64,000 bases of DNA from Thalassotalea psychrophila (GTDB lineage: Bacteria > Pseudomonadota > Gammaproteobacteria > Enterobacterales > Alteromonadaceae): NCBI RefSeq assembly GCF_031583595.1, contig NZ_CP134145.1, positions 1,364,001 through 1,428,000 on the forward strand. The letters are read 5' to 3'. The position numbers were made by a program, and so were the translations under genes. Below are positions 9,445 through 17,420 of the stretch, piece after piece. Under the pieces are notes generated by a model. That model saw only the letters and a list, made by a program, of their open reading frames with translations. It was not told the origin of the DNA and ran no database searches. The stretch's first letter is position 1; each line of letters starts with the position of its first letter.

Positions 9445-9602
9445 CTCTTGTTTCCTATGTTAGTTGCCATTTGGCATTTATGCCCTGAATTGTAACCCAG
9501 TGAGAAATTCTGTAAAGGACAAAAGAATGAAGAATCAATAAACTAGCGCTAAAAATAGAACATATGCAGTAAATAATGAAAATATCAGTGCTTTTAGCGC
9601 CG

Positions 9603-9627
9603 AGTTTCTAGTTTCTAGTTTCTAGTT
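9603..9627. repeat. Heptamer tandem array (AGTTTCT x3)
   Basis: Three perfect AGTTTCT units (9603-9623) plus a partial one. Read on the other strand the unit is GAAACTA, a variant of the heptamers at 11121 and 16980. It lies just upstream of cysS. Confidence 0.75.
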
Positions 9628-9684
9628 CGGGTACAATTGCGCGAAATTCATATTTAATTTTTCACATCATAAATGAGAGAACCA

Positions 9685-11061
9685 ATGTTACAGATATACA
9701 ATACGTTAACCCGTCAAAAGGAAGAGTTTAAACCAATTAATCCTGGAAAAGTGGGTATGTATGTTTGTGGGATCACCACTTATGATCTGTGTCATATCGG
9801 TCACGCACGTACTTACGTCGCTTTTGATGTGATCTCACGATATATTCGTCACATTGGTTATGAGCTAACTCACGTACGAAACATTACCGATGTTGATGAT
9901 AAAATAATCAAACGTGCAAGCGAGAATAATGAATCATTTGAACAGTTAACTGAACGAATGATTACAGAAATGTATGCCGATCTTGATGCGTTAAATATTG
10001 CTCGTCCAGATATTGATCCACGTGTTTCAACACATATGCCAGAAATTATTGAGATGATTGAAAAAATCATTACTAATGGTCACGCATATGTCGCGAGCAA
10101 TGGTGATGTGATGTTTGATGTGCCTTCTTATGAAAATTACGGCAAGTTAAGCATGCAAAATCTTGATATGTTGAAAGCAGGTTCACGTGTTGATGTAGAC
10201 GAAGCGAAACGCAGTCCTATGGACTTTGTTCTGTGGAAAATGGCAAAACCAGGTGAACCTTCTTGGTCATCACCATGGGGCGAGGGCAGACCTGGCTGGC
10301 ATATCGAATGTTCAGCGATGAACTCAAAACATTTAGGCGAGCACTTTGATATTCATGGTGGCGGTAGCGACTTACAATTCCCACATCATGAAAATGAAAT
10401 AGCACAATCTTGTTGTGCCTCGAAAACCCAGTATGTAAATTACTGGCTGCACGGTGGCATGGTACAAATTAATAAAGAGAAGATGTCTAAATCATTAAAC
10501 AACTTCTTTACGCTGCGCAGTGTACTTGAAACTTACGATGCAGAATCGGTACGGTACTTCTTAGTTTCTAGCCATTATCGTAGTCAGTTAAATTACTCTC
10601 AGGAAAATCTTGATCAAGCGCGCTCATCAATTGAACGAATTTATACATCGTTACGTGATGTTACGCCTGTTGAAGTTGCGCTTACTGGTAATGAATATGT
10701 AGAGCGCTTTGAAAAAGCGATGAACGATGACTTTAATACACCAGAAGCATTACCGGTTATTTTTGAATTATCAAAAGAAGTAAACCGTTTAAAAACTGAA
10801 GCTCCGGTAAAGGCGGGTGAACTAGCGTTTATTTTGAAGAAACTTGGCGCGGTAATTGGTATTGCTCAAACTGAGCCGGAAGAGTTCTTTAAAGCGGGCA
10901 GTGATGATGACGCTGAATTAATTGAACAATTAATTTTACAACGAAATACTGCCCGTGCGAATAAAGATTGGGCAATGGCAGATGATGCTCGTGATAAATT
11001 AAAAGCGATGAATGTTATTCTAGAAGATAGTGCTGGAAAAACTACTTGGCGCAAAGGCTAA
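9685..11061 (+). CDS. cysS: Cysteinyl-tRNA synthetase
   Basis: Class I aminoacyl-tRNA synthetase that charges tRNA-Cys. The HIGH motif (CHIGHART) and KMSKS motif ([11 protein letters not shown]) are intact, as are the zinc ligands in [16 protein letters not shown] and [12 protein letters not shown] place the start at 9685 ([15 protein letters not shown], aligning with E. coli [15 protein letters not shown]), with GAGAGA upstream; the in-frame ATG at 9673 has no ribosome binding site and would add four unconserved residues. 458 residues, the normal length. Monocistronic, with a terminator directly after. Confidence 0.96.
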   Translation: MLQIYNTLTRQKEEFKPINPGKVGMYVCGITTYDLCHIGHARTYVAFDVISRYIRHIGYELTHVRNITDVDDKIIKRASENNESFEQLTERMITEMYADLDALNIARPDIDPRVSTHMPEIIEMIEKIITNGHAYVASNGDVMFDVPSYENYGKLSMQNLDMLKAGSRVDVDEAKRSPMDFVLWKMAKPGEPSWSSPWGEGRPGWHIECSAMNSKHLGEHFDIHGGGSDLQFPHHENEIAQSCCASKTQYVNYWLHGGMVQINKEKMSKSLNNFFTLRSVLETYDAESVRYFLVSSHYRSQLNYSQENLDQARSSIERIYTSLRDVTPVEVALTGNEYVERFEKAMNDDFNTPEALPVIFELSKEVNRLKTEAPVKAGELAFILKKLGAVIGIAQTEPEEFFKAGSDDDAELIEQLILQRNTARANKDWAMADDARDKLKAMNVILEDSAGKTTWRKG

Positions 11062-11080
11062 TAAAAACGTTAGTAACAAA

Positions 11081-11104
11081 AAAGGCGCTTCAGCGCCTTT
11101 TTTT
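11081..11104 (+). terminator. Terminator of cysS
   Basis: 8-bp GC-rich stem AAAGGCGC / GCGCCTTT with a TTCA loop and a T run, 19 bases after the stop. Confidence 0.9.
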
Positions 11105-11120
11105 ATGGTTTATTCTTAGT

Positions 11121-11155
11121 AGTTCCTAGTTCCTAGTTCCTAGTTCCTAGTTCCT
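11121..11155. repeat. Heptamer tandem array (AGTTCCT x5)
   Basis: Five perfect head-to-tail AGTTCCT units, 35 bp. On the other strand the unit is a rotation of GGAACTA. It lies between the cysS terminator and the folD stop codon, so it is transcribed at most as a 3' tail. Confidence 0.85.
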
Positions 11156-11161
11156 AAGCCT

Positions 11162-12016
11162 TTAACTATGAAAGTCTTCACAGGCAATCAGTGTATTCTC
11201 AATTAGGCTTGCTACTGTCATTGGTCCAACACCACCTGGTACAGGGGTAATAAACGCAGCTTTTTCTTTAGCTACATTAAATTCTACATCACCAACCAAT
11301 TTTCCAGTGTCTAAACGATTAATACCAACATCTATCACTATTGCACCTTCTTTAATCCAATCACCAGGAATGAATTCAGGCTTACCGACAGCAACTACTA
11401 CTAAGTCTGCTTGGCGAATACGATCTTCAAGGTTTTTAGTAAATCTATGTGTAGTAGTGGTTGTACAACCTGCAAGTAATAACTCTAGCGTCATTGGGCG
11501 ACCAACAATATTTGATGCACCAACTACAACAGCTTCTAGACCGTGTGGCTTAACGCCGGTTGATTCAATAAGGGTCATTATACCTTTGGGAGTACAAGGG
11601 CGCAGGCCTGGTTGGCGTAAACATAACTTACCTACATTAGCTGGATGAAAACCGTCTACATCTTTATCAGGGTGAATATGTTCGATGATTAAATTGGCAT
11701 TTAATCCTTCAGGTAAAGGAAGTTGGACTAATATACCATCAATGTCTTTATCGTTATTTAACTGATCAATTAAATTAAATAATTCTTCTTGAGTTGTTGT
11801 TGCTGCTAAATCGAATGACTTAGAAATAAAACCAACTTCTTCACAAGCTCTGCGTTTACTGCCAACATAAACTTCTGACGCTGGATCGCTACCAACAAGA
11901 ACAACGGCTAAACCAGGAGCTCTTTTTCCTTCTTCTAAACGTTTTTGTACTTTCTGTTTTACTGAAAGTCTAATTTGTTTGGCAATTTCCTTACCGTCAA
12001 TAAGTTGTGCTGTCAT
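11162..12016 (-). CDS. folD: Methylenetetrahydrofolate dehydrogenase / methenyltetrahydrofolate cyclohydrolase
   Basis: Bifunctional folate enzyme: NADP-dependent oxidation of 5,10-methylene-THF and hydrolysis of 5,10-methenyl-THF, supplying formyl-THF for purines and initiator tRNA. 284 residues, full length. Active-site Tyr50 and Lys54 are in [12 protein letters not shown], the signature PGGVGPMT is near the C-terminus, and the NADP loop [11 protein letters not shown] is at about 165-175. Single gene, convergent with cysS and divergent from the tRNA operon. Confidence 0.96.
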   Translation of the reverse strand: MTAQLIDGKEIAKQIRLSVKQKVQKRLEEGKRAPGLAVVLVGSDPASEVYVGSKRRACEEVGFISKSFDLAATTTQEELFNLIDQLNNDKDIDGILVQLPLPEGLNANLIIEHIHPDKDVDGFHPANVGKLCLRQPGLRPCTPKGIMTLIESTGVKPHGLEAVVVGASNIVGRPMTLELLLAGCTTTTTHRFTKNLEDRIRQADLVVVAVGKPEFIPGDWIKEGAIVIDVGINRLDTGKLVGDVEFNVAKEKAAFITPVPGGVGPMTVASLIENTLIACEDFHS

Positions 12017-12253
12017 AGTCTCAGAATGTTATTGTAAAAATTGGCGCTATTTTCGCATAAAATCATTAATCCTGATAGCTAATTGACAGCTAATAGTTAA
12101 TTTTAAGTTCTAAATATGATTGGTAAACCAATACATTTTTAATTAATTTATTACCTGAAAAAGCTCATATCTGTATTTTTGTGTTAAATGTTGTCGGTTT
12201 TTGCACAAAACGGTGTAAAAACAACCGAACAAACATTTTTTTATAAAAAGTGT

Positions 12254-12282
12254 TTGACGCCAAACTGTCAGCTAGGTAATAT
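12254..12282 (+). promoter_or_regulatory. Sigma-70 promoter of the tRNA operon
   Basis: TTGACG (12254-12259), a 17-bp spacer and TAATAT (12277-12282), followed by the GC-rich stretch GCGC typical of stable-RNA promoters under stringent control. The start point is expected near 12289, about 35 bases before the first tRNA. The rest of the folD-tRNA spacer (12017-12253) shows only AT-rich DNA. Confidence 0.8.
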
Positions 12283-12324
12283 GCGCATCCGTTGACACAG
12301 TGATGTGTTAACTAGAAAATATGT

Positions 12325-12401
12325 CGGTGATTAGCGCAGCTTGGTAGCGCACTTGGTTTGGGTCCAAGGGGTCGCAAGTTCGAATCTTGCATCACCGACC
12401 A
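12325..12401 (+). tRNA. tRNA-Pro (anticodon TGG), copy 1
   Basis: 77-nt cloverleaf with CCA encoded. The acceptor arms CGGTGAT/ATCACCG pair, the anticodon loop is TTTGGGT in the stem CTTGG/CCAAG, and the T loop is GTTCGAATC. Nearly the E. coli proM type. First gene of the tRNA operon. Confidence 0.97.
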
Positions 12402-12461
12402 CTTTTCTAATTTATTAATTTGAAAACCATTCATATTAATATACCCTGTAAAGGTTGTTTT

Positions 12462-12538
<77 letters not shown>

Positions 12539-12564
12539 TTTATTAATGGCAAAAGTAATACAGT

Positions 12565-12641
12565 GGTGGCTATAGCTCAGTTGGTAGAGCCCCGGATTGT
12601 GATTCCGGTTGTCGTGGGTTCAAATCCCATTAGCCACCCCA
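12565..12641 (+). tRNA. tRNA-His (anticodon GTG)
   Basis: 77 nt counting the encoded G-1 that pairs with C73 (GGTGGCTA ... TAGCCACC CCA), the identity element of tRNA-His. Anticodon GTG in the loop of stem CCGGA/TCCGG; the T loop reads GGTTCAAATCC. Confidence 0.96.
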
Positions 12642-12674
12642 TTTCTTCTCCCTAGAAGAATGAGAAATATGTAT

Positions 12675-12751
12675 CGGTGATTAGCGCAGCTTGGTAGCGC
12701 ACTTGGTTTGGGTCCAAGGGGTCGCAAGTTCGAATCTTGCATCACCGACCA
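12675..12751 (+). tRNA. tRNA-Pro (anticodon TGG), copy 2
   Basis: Identical in sequence to the copy at 12325-12401, so a recent duplication or gene conversion. Last complete gene of the operon, followed by CTTTCTTTTT. Confidence 0.97.
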
Positions 12752-12830
12752 CTTTCTTTTTAATTCCCTGTTTATTTGATGTCAAAGACCAAAACCAACG
12801 TTTGGGTACTTTCGAACTAATGGGTCAAAT

Positions 12831-12868
12831 GTTCGAATCTTGCATCACCGACCACTTTCTTTTTAATT
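12831..12868 (+). pseudogene. 3' tRNA-Pro fragment (direct repeat)
   Basis: 38 bases identical to 12728-12765: the T-loop half, acceptor 3' strand and CCA of tRNA-Pro plus 14 downstream bases. The bases before it (TTTGGGTAC ... TGGGTC, 12801-12826) loosely resemble the anticodon arm, so this may be a decayed third tRNA-Pro or a site duplication left by an integration or excision event. It cannot fold as a complete tRNA. Confidence 0.75.
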
Positions 12869-13441
12869 ATTCAAAAAATTTCACTTCGAAATTTAACAAA
12901 GAACATCCAAATTAATTCCATCAACCTTCTATGCGCTAATGACTGAGTAATCAGAAAAATTTTTACAATACTCTCATTTCTCGTTCCATTTTCCCTCTTG
13001 GTTACAAAATAATTCAATTTTCTACTTTTTACTGTTGTTTTTTGGTTATATGCCCATATATAAACGCTTAACGTGACGTTTTGCTATGCTAAGTCGTTGT
13101 TAGTAAAAAGAACAATAACTTTACTTATAGTGCGCTCTACAGGCCATGGCTTGGTGTAAACGCAAATAAAATTCAATTGTATTTGCATTGAAGCACATTA
13201 GTTACTAACTCAGCTATTTACACCTGCGGTTAGCATCGCTATAATTCCGCGTCACATTTTAATCAAGTCTATGTTGTATAGACGATAGAACATCTTTTTT
13301 ACGAGAGGTTATAGATTAATCTTTCGACTTATCATTCACTATAAGAGTGGGTGATAAACAGGCAGTAAGCGCTTAGTTTGCTGGTAAATATATAGAGATG
13401 CATTAATAGGCGTTATAAACGTCAGAATTTGAGGTAAAAAA
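12869..13441 (+). other. Long leader/spacer before tig
   Basis: No ORF with a ribosome binding site. A 12-bp stem with two G-U pairs (TTATCATTCACT 13329-13340 / AGTGGGTGATAA 13346-13357, loop ATAAG) lies about 85 bases upstream of tig and probably folds in its 5' UTR. A small dyad GTCTAT-GTTGT-ATAGAC is near 13267-13283. I see no sigma-32-like promoter here and cannot pick a sigma-70 promoter with confidence. Confidence 0.4.
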
Positions 13442-14752
13442 ATGCAAGTTTCAGTTGAAACCACTCAAGGCTTAGAACGTAAAGTATCAATTTCTGTTCC
13501 TGCCGAGACAGTAGATGTAGAAGTAAAGAACCGTTTGCGTCAAATCGCAAAAACTCAAAAAATCAACGGTTTCCGTCCTGGTAAAGTGCCACCTTCTGTA
13601 ATCCAGAAGCGTTACGGCCAATCAGTACGTCAAGAAGTTGCTGGTGAATTAATGCAACGTCACTTCGTAGAAGCAATCGTAGCTGAAAAATTAAACCCTG
13701 CTGGTCGTCCTGCATTCGTAGCTAAAAGCAACGAAGAAGGTAAAGAGCTAGAGTTTGATGCAACATTTGAAATCTACCCTGAAGTAGAACTTGCTGGTTT
13801 AGAAACTATTAAAGTTGAAAAGCCTGCTGTAGAAGTAACAGAAGCAGATCTTGATGAAATGTTTGTTACTCTACAAAACCAACACAAAACTTGGAAAGAA
13901 AACAAGCGTAAAACTAAGAAAGGCGACAAGCTTACTTTAGATTTTAACGGCCGTGTTGATGGCGAAGAATTTGAAGGCGGCAAAGCCGAAGCTTTCGAAC
14001 TTGAATTAGGCGCTGGTCGCATGATCCCAGGTTTTGAAAAAGAAGTTACTGGTATGAAAGTTGGCGAAGAGAAAACAATCTCTGTAACTTTCCCTGAAGA
14101 TTACCATGCAGAAAACCTTAAAGGTAAAGATGCTGAGTTTGATATCGTAGTTCACAAAACTGAAGGCCCTGTGCTTCCAAAAATTGATGAAGAGTTTGCG
14201 ACATTATTTGGTGTAGAAGAAGGTGGTATTGAAGCCCTTCGCGCTGAAGTTCAAAAGAACATGGAGCGTGAATTAACTCAAGCTGTTAAAGCTAAAGTTA
14301 AAGAGCAAGTACTTGAAGGTTTAGTTTCTGCAAACGAAATTGATACGCCAAAAGCATTAGTTACTCAAGAAATTGACGTATTGCGTCAACAAGCTATGCA
14401 AAAATTTGGTGGTCAAATGGACCCTAAGAACATGCCACAGCTTCCAGCTGAAATGTTCCAAGAACAAGCTGAACGTCGTGTTAAAGTTGGTTTATTACTA
14501 GGTGAAGTAATTAAAACTAACGAATTAAAAGTAAATGATGACAAGGTTAAAGAGTTAATCGAGTCAGCTGCATCTGCTTACGAAGATCCGAAAGAAGTTG
14601 TAGATTACTACATGGGCAACCAAGAACTTCTTCAACAAATGCAACACGTAGCTTTAGAAGAGCAAGCGGTTGAATTGATCCTAGAAAAAGCAGCTGTAAA
14701 AAACAAAAAAACAGCTTTTAAAGACATCATGAACCCACAAGCTAACGCATAA
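13442..14752 (+). CDS. tig: Trigger factor
   Basis: Ribosome-bound chaperone with peptidyl-prolyl isomerase activity that meets nascent chains at the exit tunnel. 436 residues, full length. The N-terminal ribosome-docking signature GFRPGKVP is at about residues 43-50, the FKBP-type PPIase domain at about 160-245, and a helical C-terminal chaperone domain follows. The start ATG at 13442 has GAGG upstream. First gene of the tig-clpP-clpX-lon cluster. Confidence 0.97.
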   Translation: MQVSVETTQGLERKVSISVPAETVDVEVKNRLRQIAKTQKINGFRPGKVPPSVIQKRYGQSVRQEVAGELMQRHFVEAIVAEKLNPAGRPAFVAKSNEEGKELEFDATFEIYPEVELAGLETIKVEKPAVEVTEADLDEMFVTLQNQHKTWKENKRKTKKGDKLTLDFNGRVDGEEFEGGKAEAFELELGAGRMIPGFEKEVTGMKVGEEKTISVTFPEDYHAENLKGKDAEFDIVVHKTEGPVLPKIDEEFATLFGVEEGGIEALRAEVQKNMERELTQAVKAKVKEQVLEGLVSANEIDTPKALVTQEIDVLRQQAMQKFGGQMDPKNMPQLPAEMFQEQAERRVKVGLLLGEVIKTNELKVNDDKVKELIESAASAYEDPKEVVDYYMGNQELLQQMQHVALEEQAVELILEKAAVKNKKTAFKDIMNPQANA

Positions 14753-14784
14753 GCGTTAAATAATAGGTTTAATCGTCTTTTGCA

Positions 14785-14813
14785 TTGACATTGTCTCTAG
14801 CAATAGCTTAAAT
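14785..14813 (+). promoter_or_regulatory. Candidate clpP promoter overlapping the tig terminator
   Basis: TTGACA (14785-14790), 17-bp spacer, TTAAAT (14808-14813). The -35 is perfect but the -10 matches only 4 of 6 and overlaps the base of the hairpin at 14810. If used, transcripts would begin inside the hairpin and so escape termination by it. Confidence 0.4.
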
Positions 14814-14850
14814 GGCTTATATGGATTTCATATAAGCCATTTTTATTTTT
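14810..14850 (+). terminator. Hairpin/terminator between tig and clpP
   Basis: 14-bp perfect stem (AAATGGCTTATATG / CATATAAGCCATTT) with a 5-nt loop, then a T-rich run. It separates tig from clpP and may partly attenuate read-through. Confidence 0.75.
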
Positions 14851-14865
14851 TTAAGGATATTTTTT

Positions 14866-15483
14866 TTGTTTACTTCCAATAATAATTCAACGCAAATCGA
14901 AAATGCATTAGTACCTATGGTTGTTGAGCAAACACCTAAGGGTGAGCGTTCATACGATATTTATTCTCGTTTATTAAAAGAGCGTGTTATTTTTCTTTGT
15001 GGTCAAGTTGAAGAACACATGGCTAATCTTGTAGTTGCACAACTATTGTTTCTTGAGTCTGAAAGCCCTGAGAAAGATATTTTCTTATACATAAATTCAC
15101 CTGGTGGCTCAGTAACTGCTGGTATGGCTATTTATGATACAATGCAATTTATTAAGCCAAATGTTAGTACTGTATGTATGGGACAAGCGGCAAGTATGGG
15201 CGCGTTTTTATTAACCGCGGGTGAAAAGGGTAAGCGCTTTTGTTTACCAAATGCACGAGTAATGATTCATCAACCTTTAGGTGGTTTCCAAGGCCAGGCA
15301 TCTGACTTTGAAATACATGCTAAAGAGATCCTGTCTATTAAAGAGAAGCTAAATCGTTTAATGTCTGAACATACCGGTCAAAAATATGACAAGGTAGCCA
15401 AGGATACTGACAGAGATAACTTCTTAAGTGCACAAGAAGCAGTTGATTATGGATTAGTAGACTCCATATTAACTAAGAGATAA
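14866..15483 (+). CDS. clpP: ATP-dependent Clp protease proteolytic subunit
   Basis: Serine protease that forms the tetradecameric barrel used with ClpX and other AAA+ unfoldases. 205 residues. The catalytic triad is visible: Ser in GQAASMGA, His in MIHQPLGG and Asp in KDTDRDNF. The start is a TTG at 14866, chosen because AAGGA lies eight bases upstream and the first ATG in frame would remove the conserved N-terminal loop region. The N-terminus up to [10 protein letters not shown] is variable, as is normal for the propeptide. Followed by clpX after a structured 154-bp spacer. Confidence 0.95.
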   Translation: MFTSNNNSTQIENALVPMVVEQTPKGERSYDIYSRLLKERVIFLCGQVEEHMANLVVAQLLFLESESPEKDIFLYINSPGGSVTAGMAIYDTMQFIKPNVSTVCMGQAASMGAFLLTAGEKGKRFCLPNARVMIHQPLGGFQGQASDFEIHAKEILSIKEKLNRLMSEHTGQKYDKVAKDTDRDNFLSAQEAVDYGLVDSILTKR

Positions 15484-15609
15484 CCCAAATAAATTGGGCG
15501 TTAAAGTATGTTCACATTGTTAAAACTGCATTTTGTGAACATACTTAACAGTGAAACTAGAATTTTTTGTCCCTGAAAAGGGCGCTATCAATATCGAAAT
15601 TATTGATAG
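15484..15609 (+). other. Three consecutive hairpins in the clpP-clpX spacer
   Basis: CCCAA/TTGGG directly after the clpP stop; then a 13-bp perfect stem AAGTATGTTCACA (15504-15516) / TGTGAACATACTT (15534-15546) with a 17-nt loop; then CTATCAATA (15585-15593) / TATTGATAG (15601-15609). None has a proper T tail, so they may be RNA-processing or stability elements, or protein-binding dyads, rather than a terminator. Confidence 0.6.
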
Positions 15610-15637
15610 GTTATGTTTAGATTGAGGTAAAAACCGT

Positions 15638-16915
15638 ATGACCGACGAGATTAAAGGTAGCGGTGATAACGAAAAGTTATTGTATTGTTCTTTTTGTGGC
15701 AAAAGCCAACATGAAGTAAGAAAGCTTATTGCAGGGCCTTCAGTATTTGTTTGTGATGAATGTGTAGAACTTTGCAACGACATTATTCGTGAAGAAATTA
15801 AAGATATTTCTCCTAAGACTGAGTCAGATAAATTACCAACTCCACAAGAGATCAGAGCAAATCTTGATGATTATGTTATCGGTCAGTCACATGCTAAAAA
15901 AGTATTGTCTGTAGCGGTTTACAATCATTATAAACGTTTACGTAATGGCGATAAGCATAATGGTGTTGAATTAGGTAAGTCTAATATTTTATTAATTGGT
16001 CCTACCGGCTCTGGTAAAACATTACTTGCTGAAACCTTAGCACGTATGTTGGATGTACCGTTTACTATGGCTGATGCTACTACATTAACCGAAGCTGGTT
16101 ATGTTGGTGAAGACGTCGAAAACATCATTCAAAAACTTTTACAAAAATGTGAGTACGATGTTGAGAAAGCTCAACGTGGTATTGTTTATATTGATGAAAT
16201 CGATAAAATTTCACGTAAGTCTGACAACCCGTCAATTACTAGAGACGTTTCAGGTGAAGGCGTTCAGCAAGCATTATTAAAACTTGTTGAAGGTACTATT
16301 GCCGCAGTTCCACCACAAGGTGGACGCAAACACCCCCAACAAGAATTCTTACAAGTAGATACTTCTAAGATCTTATTTATTTGTGGTGGTGCATTTTCTG
16401 GTCTTGATAAGGTTGTTGAACAACGTCTAATAACCGGAACCGGTATTGGCTTTGGTGCTAAAGTTAAAGACAGTGATTCTAAAAAAACTCTGACTGAAAG
16501 CTTTCAAAATGTCGAACCTGAAGATTTAGTGAAATATGGTTTAATTCCTGAGTTTATTGGTCGTCTACCTGTTGTTGCTACATTAACTGAGCTTGATGAG
16601 CATGCATTAATTCAAATTCTACAAGAACCTAAAAATGCCCTAACTAAACAGTTTACCGCTTTGTTTGATTTGGAAGGTGTTGAGTTAGAGTTTAGAGAAG
16701 ATGCGCTTAAAGCTATTGCTAATAAAGCTATGGTACGTAAAACAGGTGCTCGTGGTCTTCGCTCTATAGTTGAAGGTGTATTGCTTGATACTATGTATGA
16801 ATTACCATCATTGAACGACGCATGTAAAGTTGTGGTTGATGAAACAGTGATTAAAGGCGAAACAAAACCAATCATCATGTTTGAAGCTCCAGAAGAGAAG
16901 CAAGCTAACGAGTAA
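15638..16915 (+). CDS. clpX: Clp protease ATP-binding subunit ClpX
   Basis: AAA+ unfoldase that recognises tagged substrates and feeds them to ClpP. 425 residues. N-terminal C4 zinc finger (YCSFCGKSQ ... [11 protein letters not shown]), Walker A GPTGSGKT, Walker [11 protein letters not shown] and the ClpP-docking IGF loop in [11 protein letters not shown] are all intact. Start ATG with GAGG upstream. Probably co-expressed with clpP and ends at its own terminator. Confidence 0.97.
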   Translation: MTDEIKGSGDNEKLLYCSFCGKSQHEVRKLIAGPSVFVCDECVELCNDIIREEIKDISPKTESDKLPTPQEIRANLDDYVIGQSHAKKVLSVAVYNHYKRLRNGDKHNGVELGKSNILLIGPTGSGKTLLAETLARMLDVPFTMADATTLTEAGYVGEDVENIIQKLLQKCEYDVEKAQRGIVYIDEIDKISRKSDNPSITRDVSGEGVQQALLKLVEGTIAAVPPQGGRKHPQQEFLQVDTSKILFICGGAFSGLDKVVEQRLITGTGIGFGAKVKDSDSKKTLTESFQNVEPEDLVKYGLIPEFIGRLPVVATLTELDEHALIQILQEPKNALTKQFTALFDLEGVELEFREDALKAIANKAMVRKTGARGLRSIVEGVLLDTMYELPSLNDACKVVVDETVIKGETKPIIMFEAPEEKQANE

Positions 16916-16940
16916 AACATAAAAGTTTTATATATCATTA

Positions 16941-16967
16941 AAAACCAGTCAATAGTGACTGGTTTTT
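16941..16967 (+). terminator. Terminator of clpX
   Basis: 11-bp stem AAAACCAGTCA / TGACTGGTTTT with an ATAG loop and a T7 tail. Confidence 0.9.
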
Positions 16968-16979
16968 TTATGCTTATTA

Positions 16980-17028
16980 GAAACGAGAAACGAGAAACGA
17001 GAAACGAGAAACGAGAAATGAGAAACGA
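16980..17028. repeat. Heptamer tandem array (GAAACGA x7)
   Basis: Seven head-to-tail GAAACGA units, 49 bp, with one C-to-T change in the sixth. Same family as the arrays at 9603 and 11121 (consensus GRAACKA). Located between the clpX terminator and the lon promoter. Confidence 0.85.
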
Positions 17029-17097
17029 AGAGCGGTGGTCGTAATCCCCAAAAAGGAAGTACCTTCACCATTACATGCTCAGATAACTAATCATGAA

Positions 17098-17152
17098 TAC
17101 ATTTTATTTCAAATTACGAAGTAGCTCTCTAAGTGCACCGTATTCGCAATAA
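17098..17152. repeat. Dispersed GAATACG/CGTATTC repeat, partial copy
   Basis: AATTACGAAGTAGCTCTCTAAGTGCACCGTATTCGCAATA parallels AATTACGAAGTAGTTATCAAAGTGCAGCGTATTGTGAATA at 45678 on. A truncated member of the dispersed family in the clpX-lon spacer. Confidence 0.6.
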
Positions 17153-17234
17153 TAAAATATAGACAGATCAGTTTCTCCTAATACATTCGAACGGTACCTA
17201 ATTAAGGACTATTTCTAATTTTTTGGTTTTAGTT

Positions 17235-17262
17235 ATTGAAACATTTATCCCTATCCCCATAT
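17235..17262 (+). promoter_or_regulatory. Sigma-32 (heat-shock) promoter of lon
   Basis: ATTGAAA (17235-17241), 13-bp spacer, CCCCATAT (17255-17262), against the consensus CTTGAAA-N13-CCCCATNT: six of seven in the -35 and a full match in the -10. Gives a lon leader of roughly 150 bases. Agrees with lon being a heat-shock gene in E. coli. Confidence 0.75.
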
Positions 17263-17420
17263 ACTTAAATAGAGCGTAAAAAAAGCTGCCAACTATTTTA
17301 TCCAAAGAACAAGAACAACAGAGATAAAAAGTTATACCAGTTCGCGTAATAATGTAGCAATTGAGCATATTATATGAATTGGTATTTGGTAAAAACATCA
17401 CTTTTCCAAGAGAATTTCCC

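Noticed and set aside
12691..12915. 74-residue ORF across the second tRNA-Pro and its 3' fragment
   Set aside because: It is a read-through of tRNA sequence, has no ribosome binding site, and the peptide is a tRNA artefact.
16980..17028. Heptamer array as a CRISPR
   Set aside because: Units of 7 bp without spacers; no cas genes.
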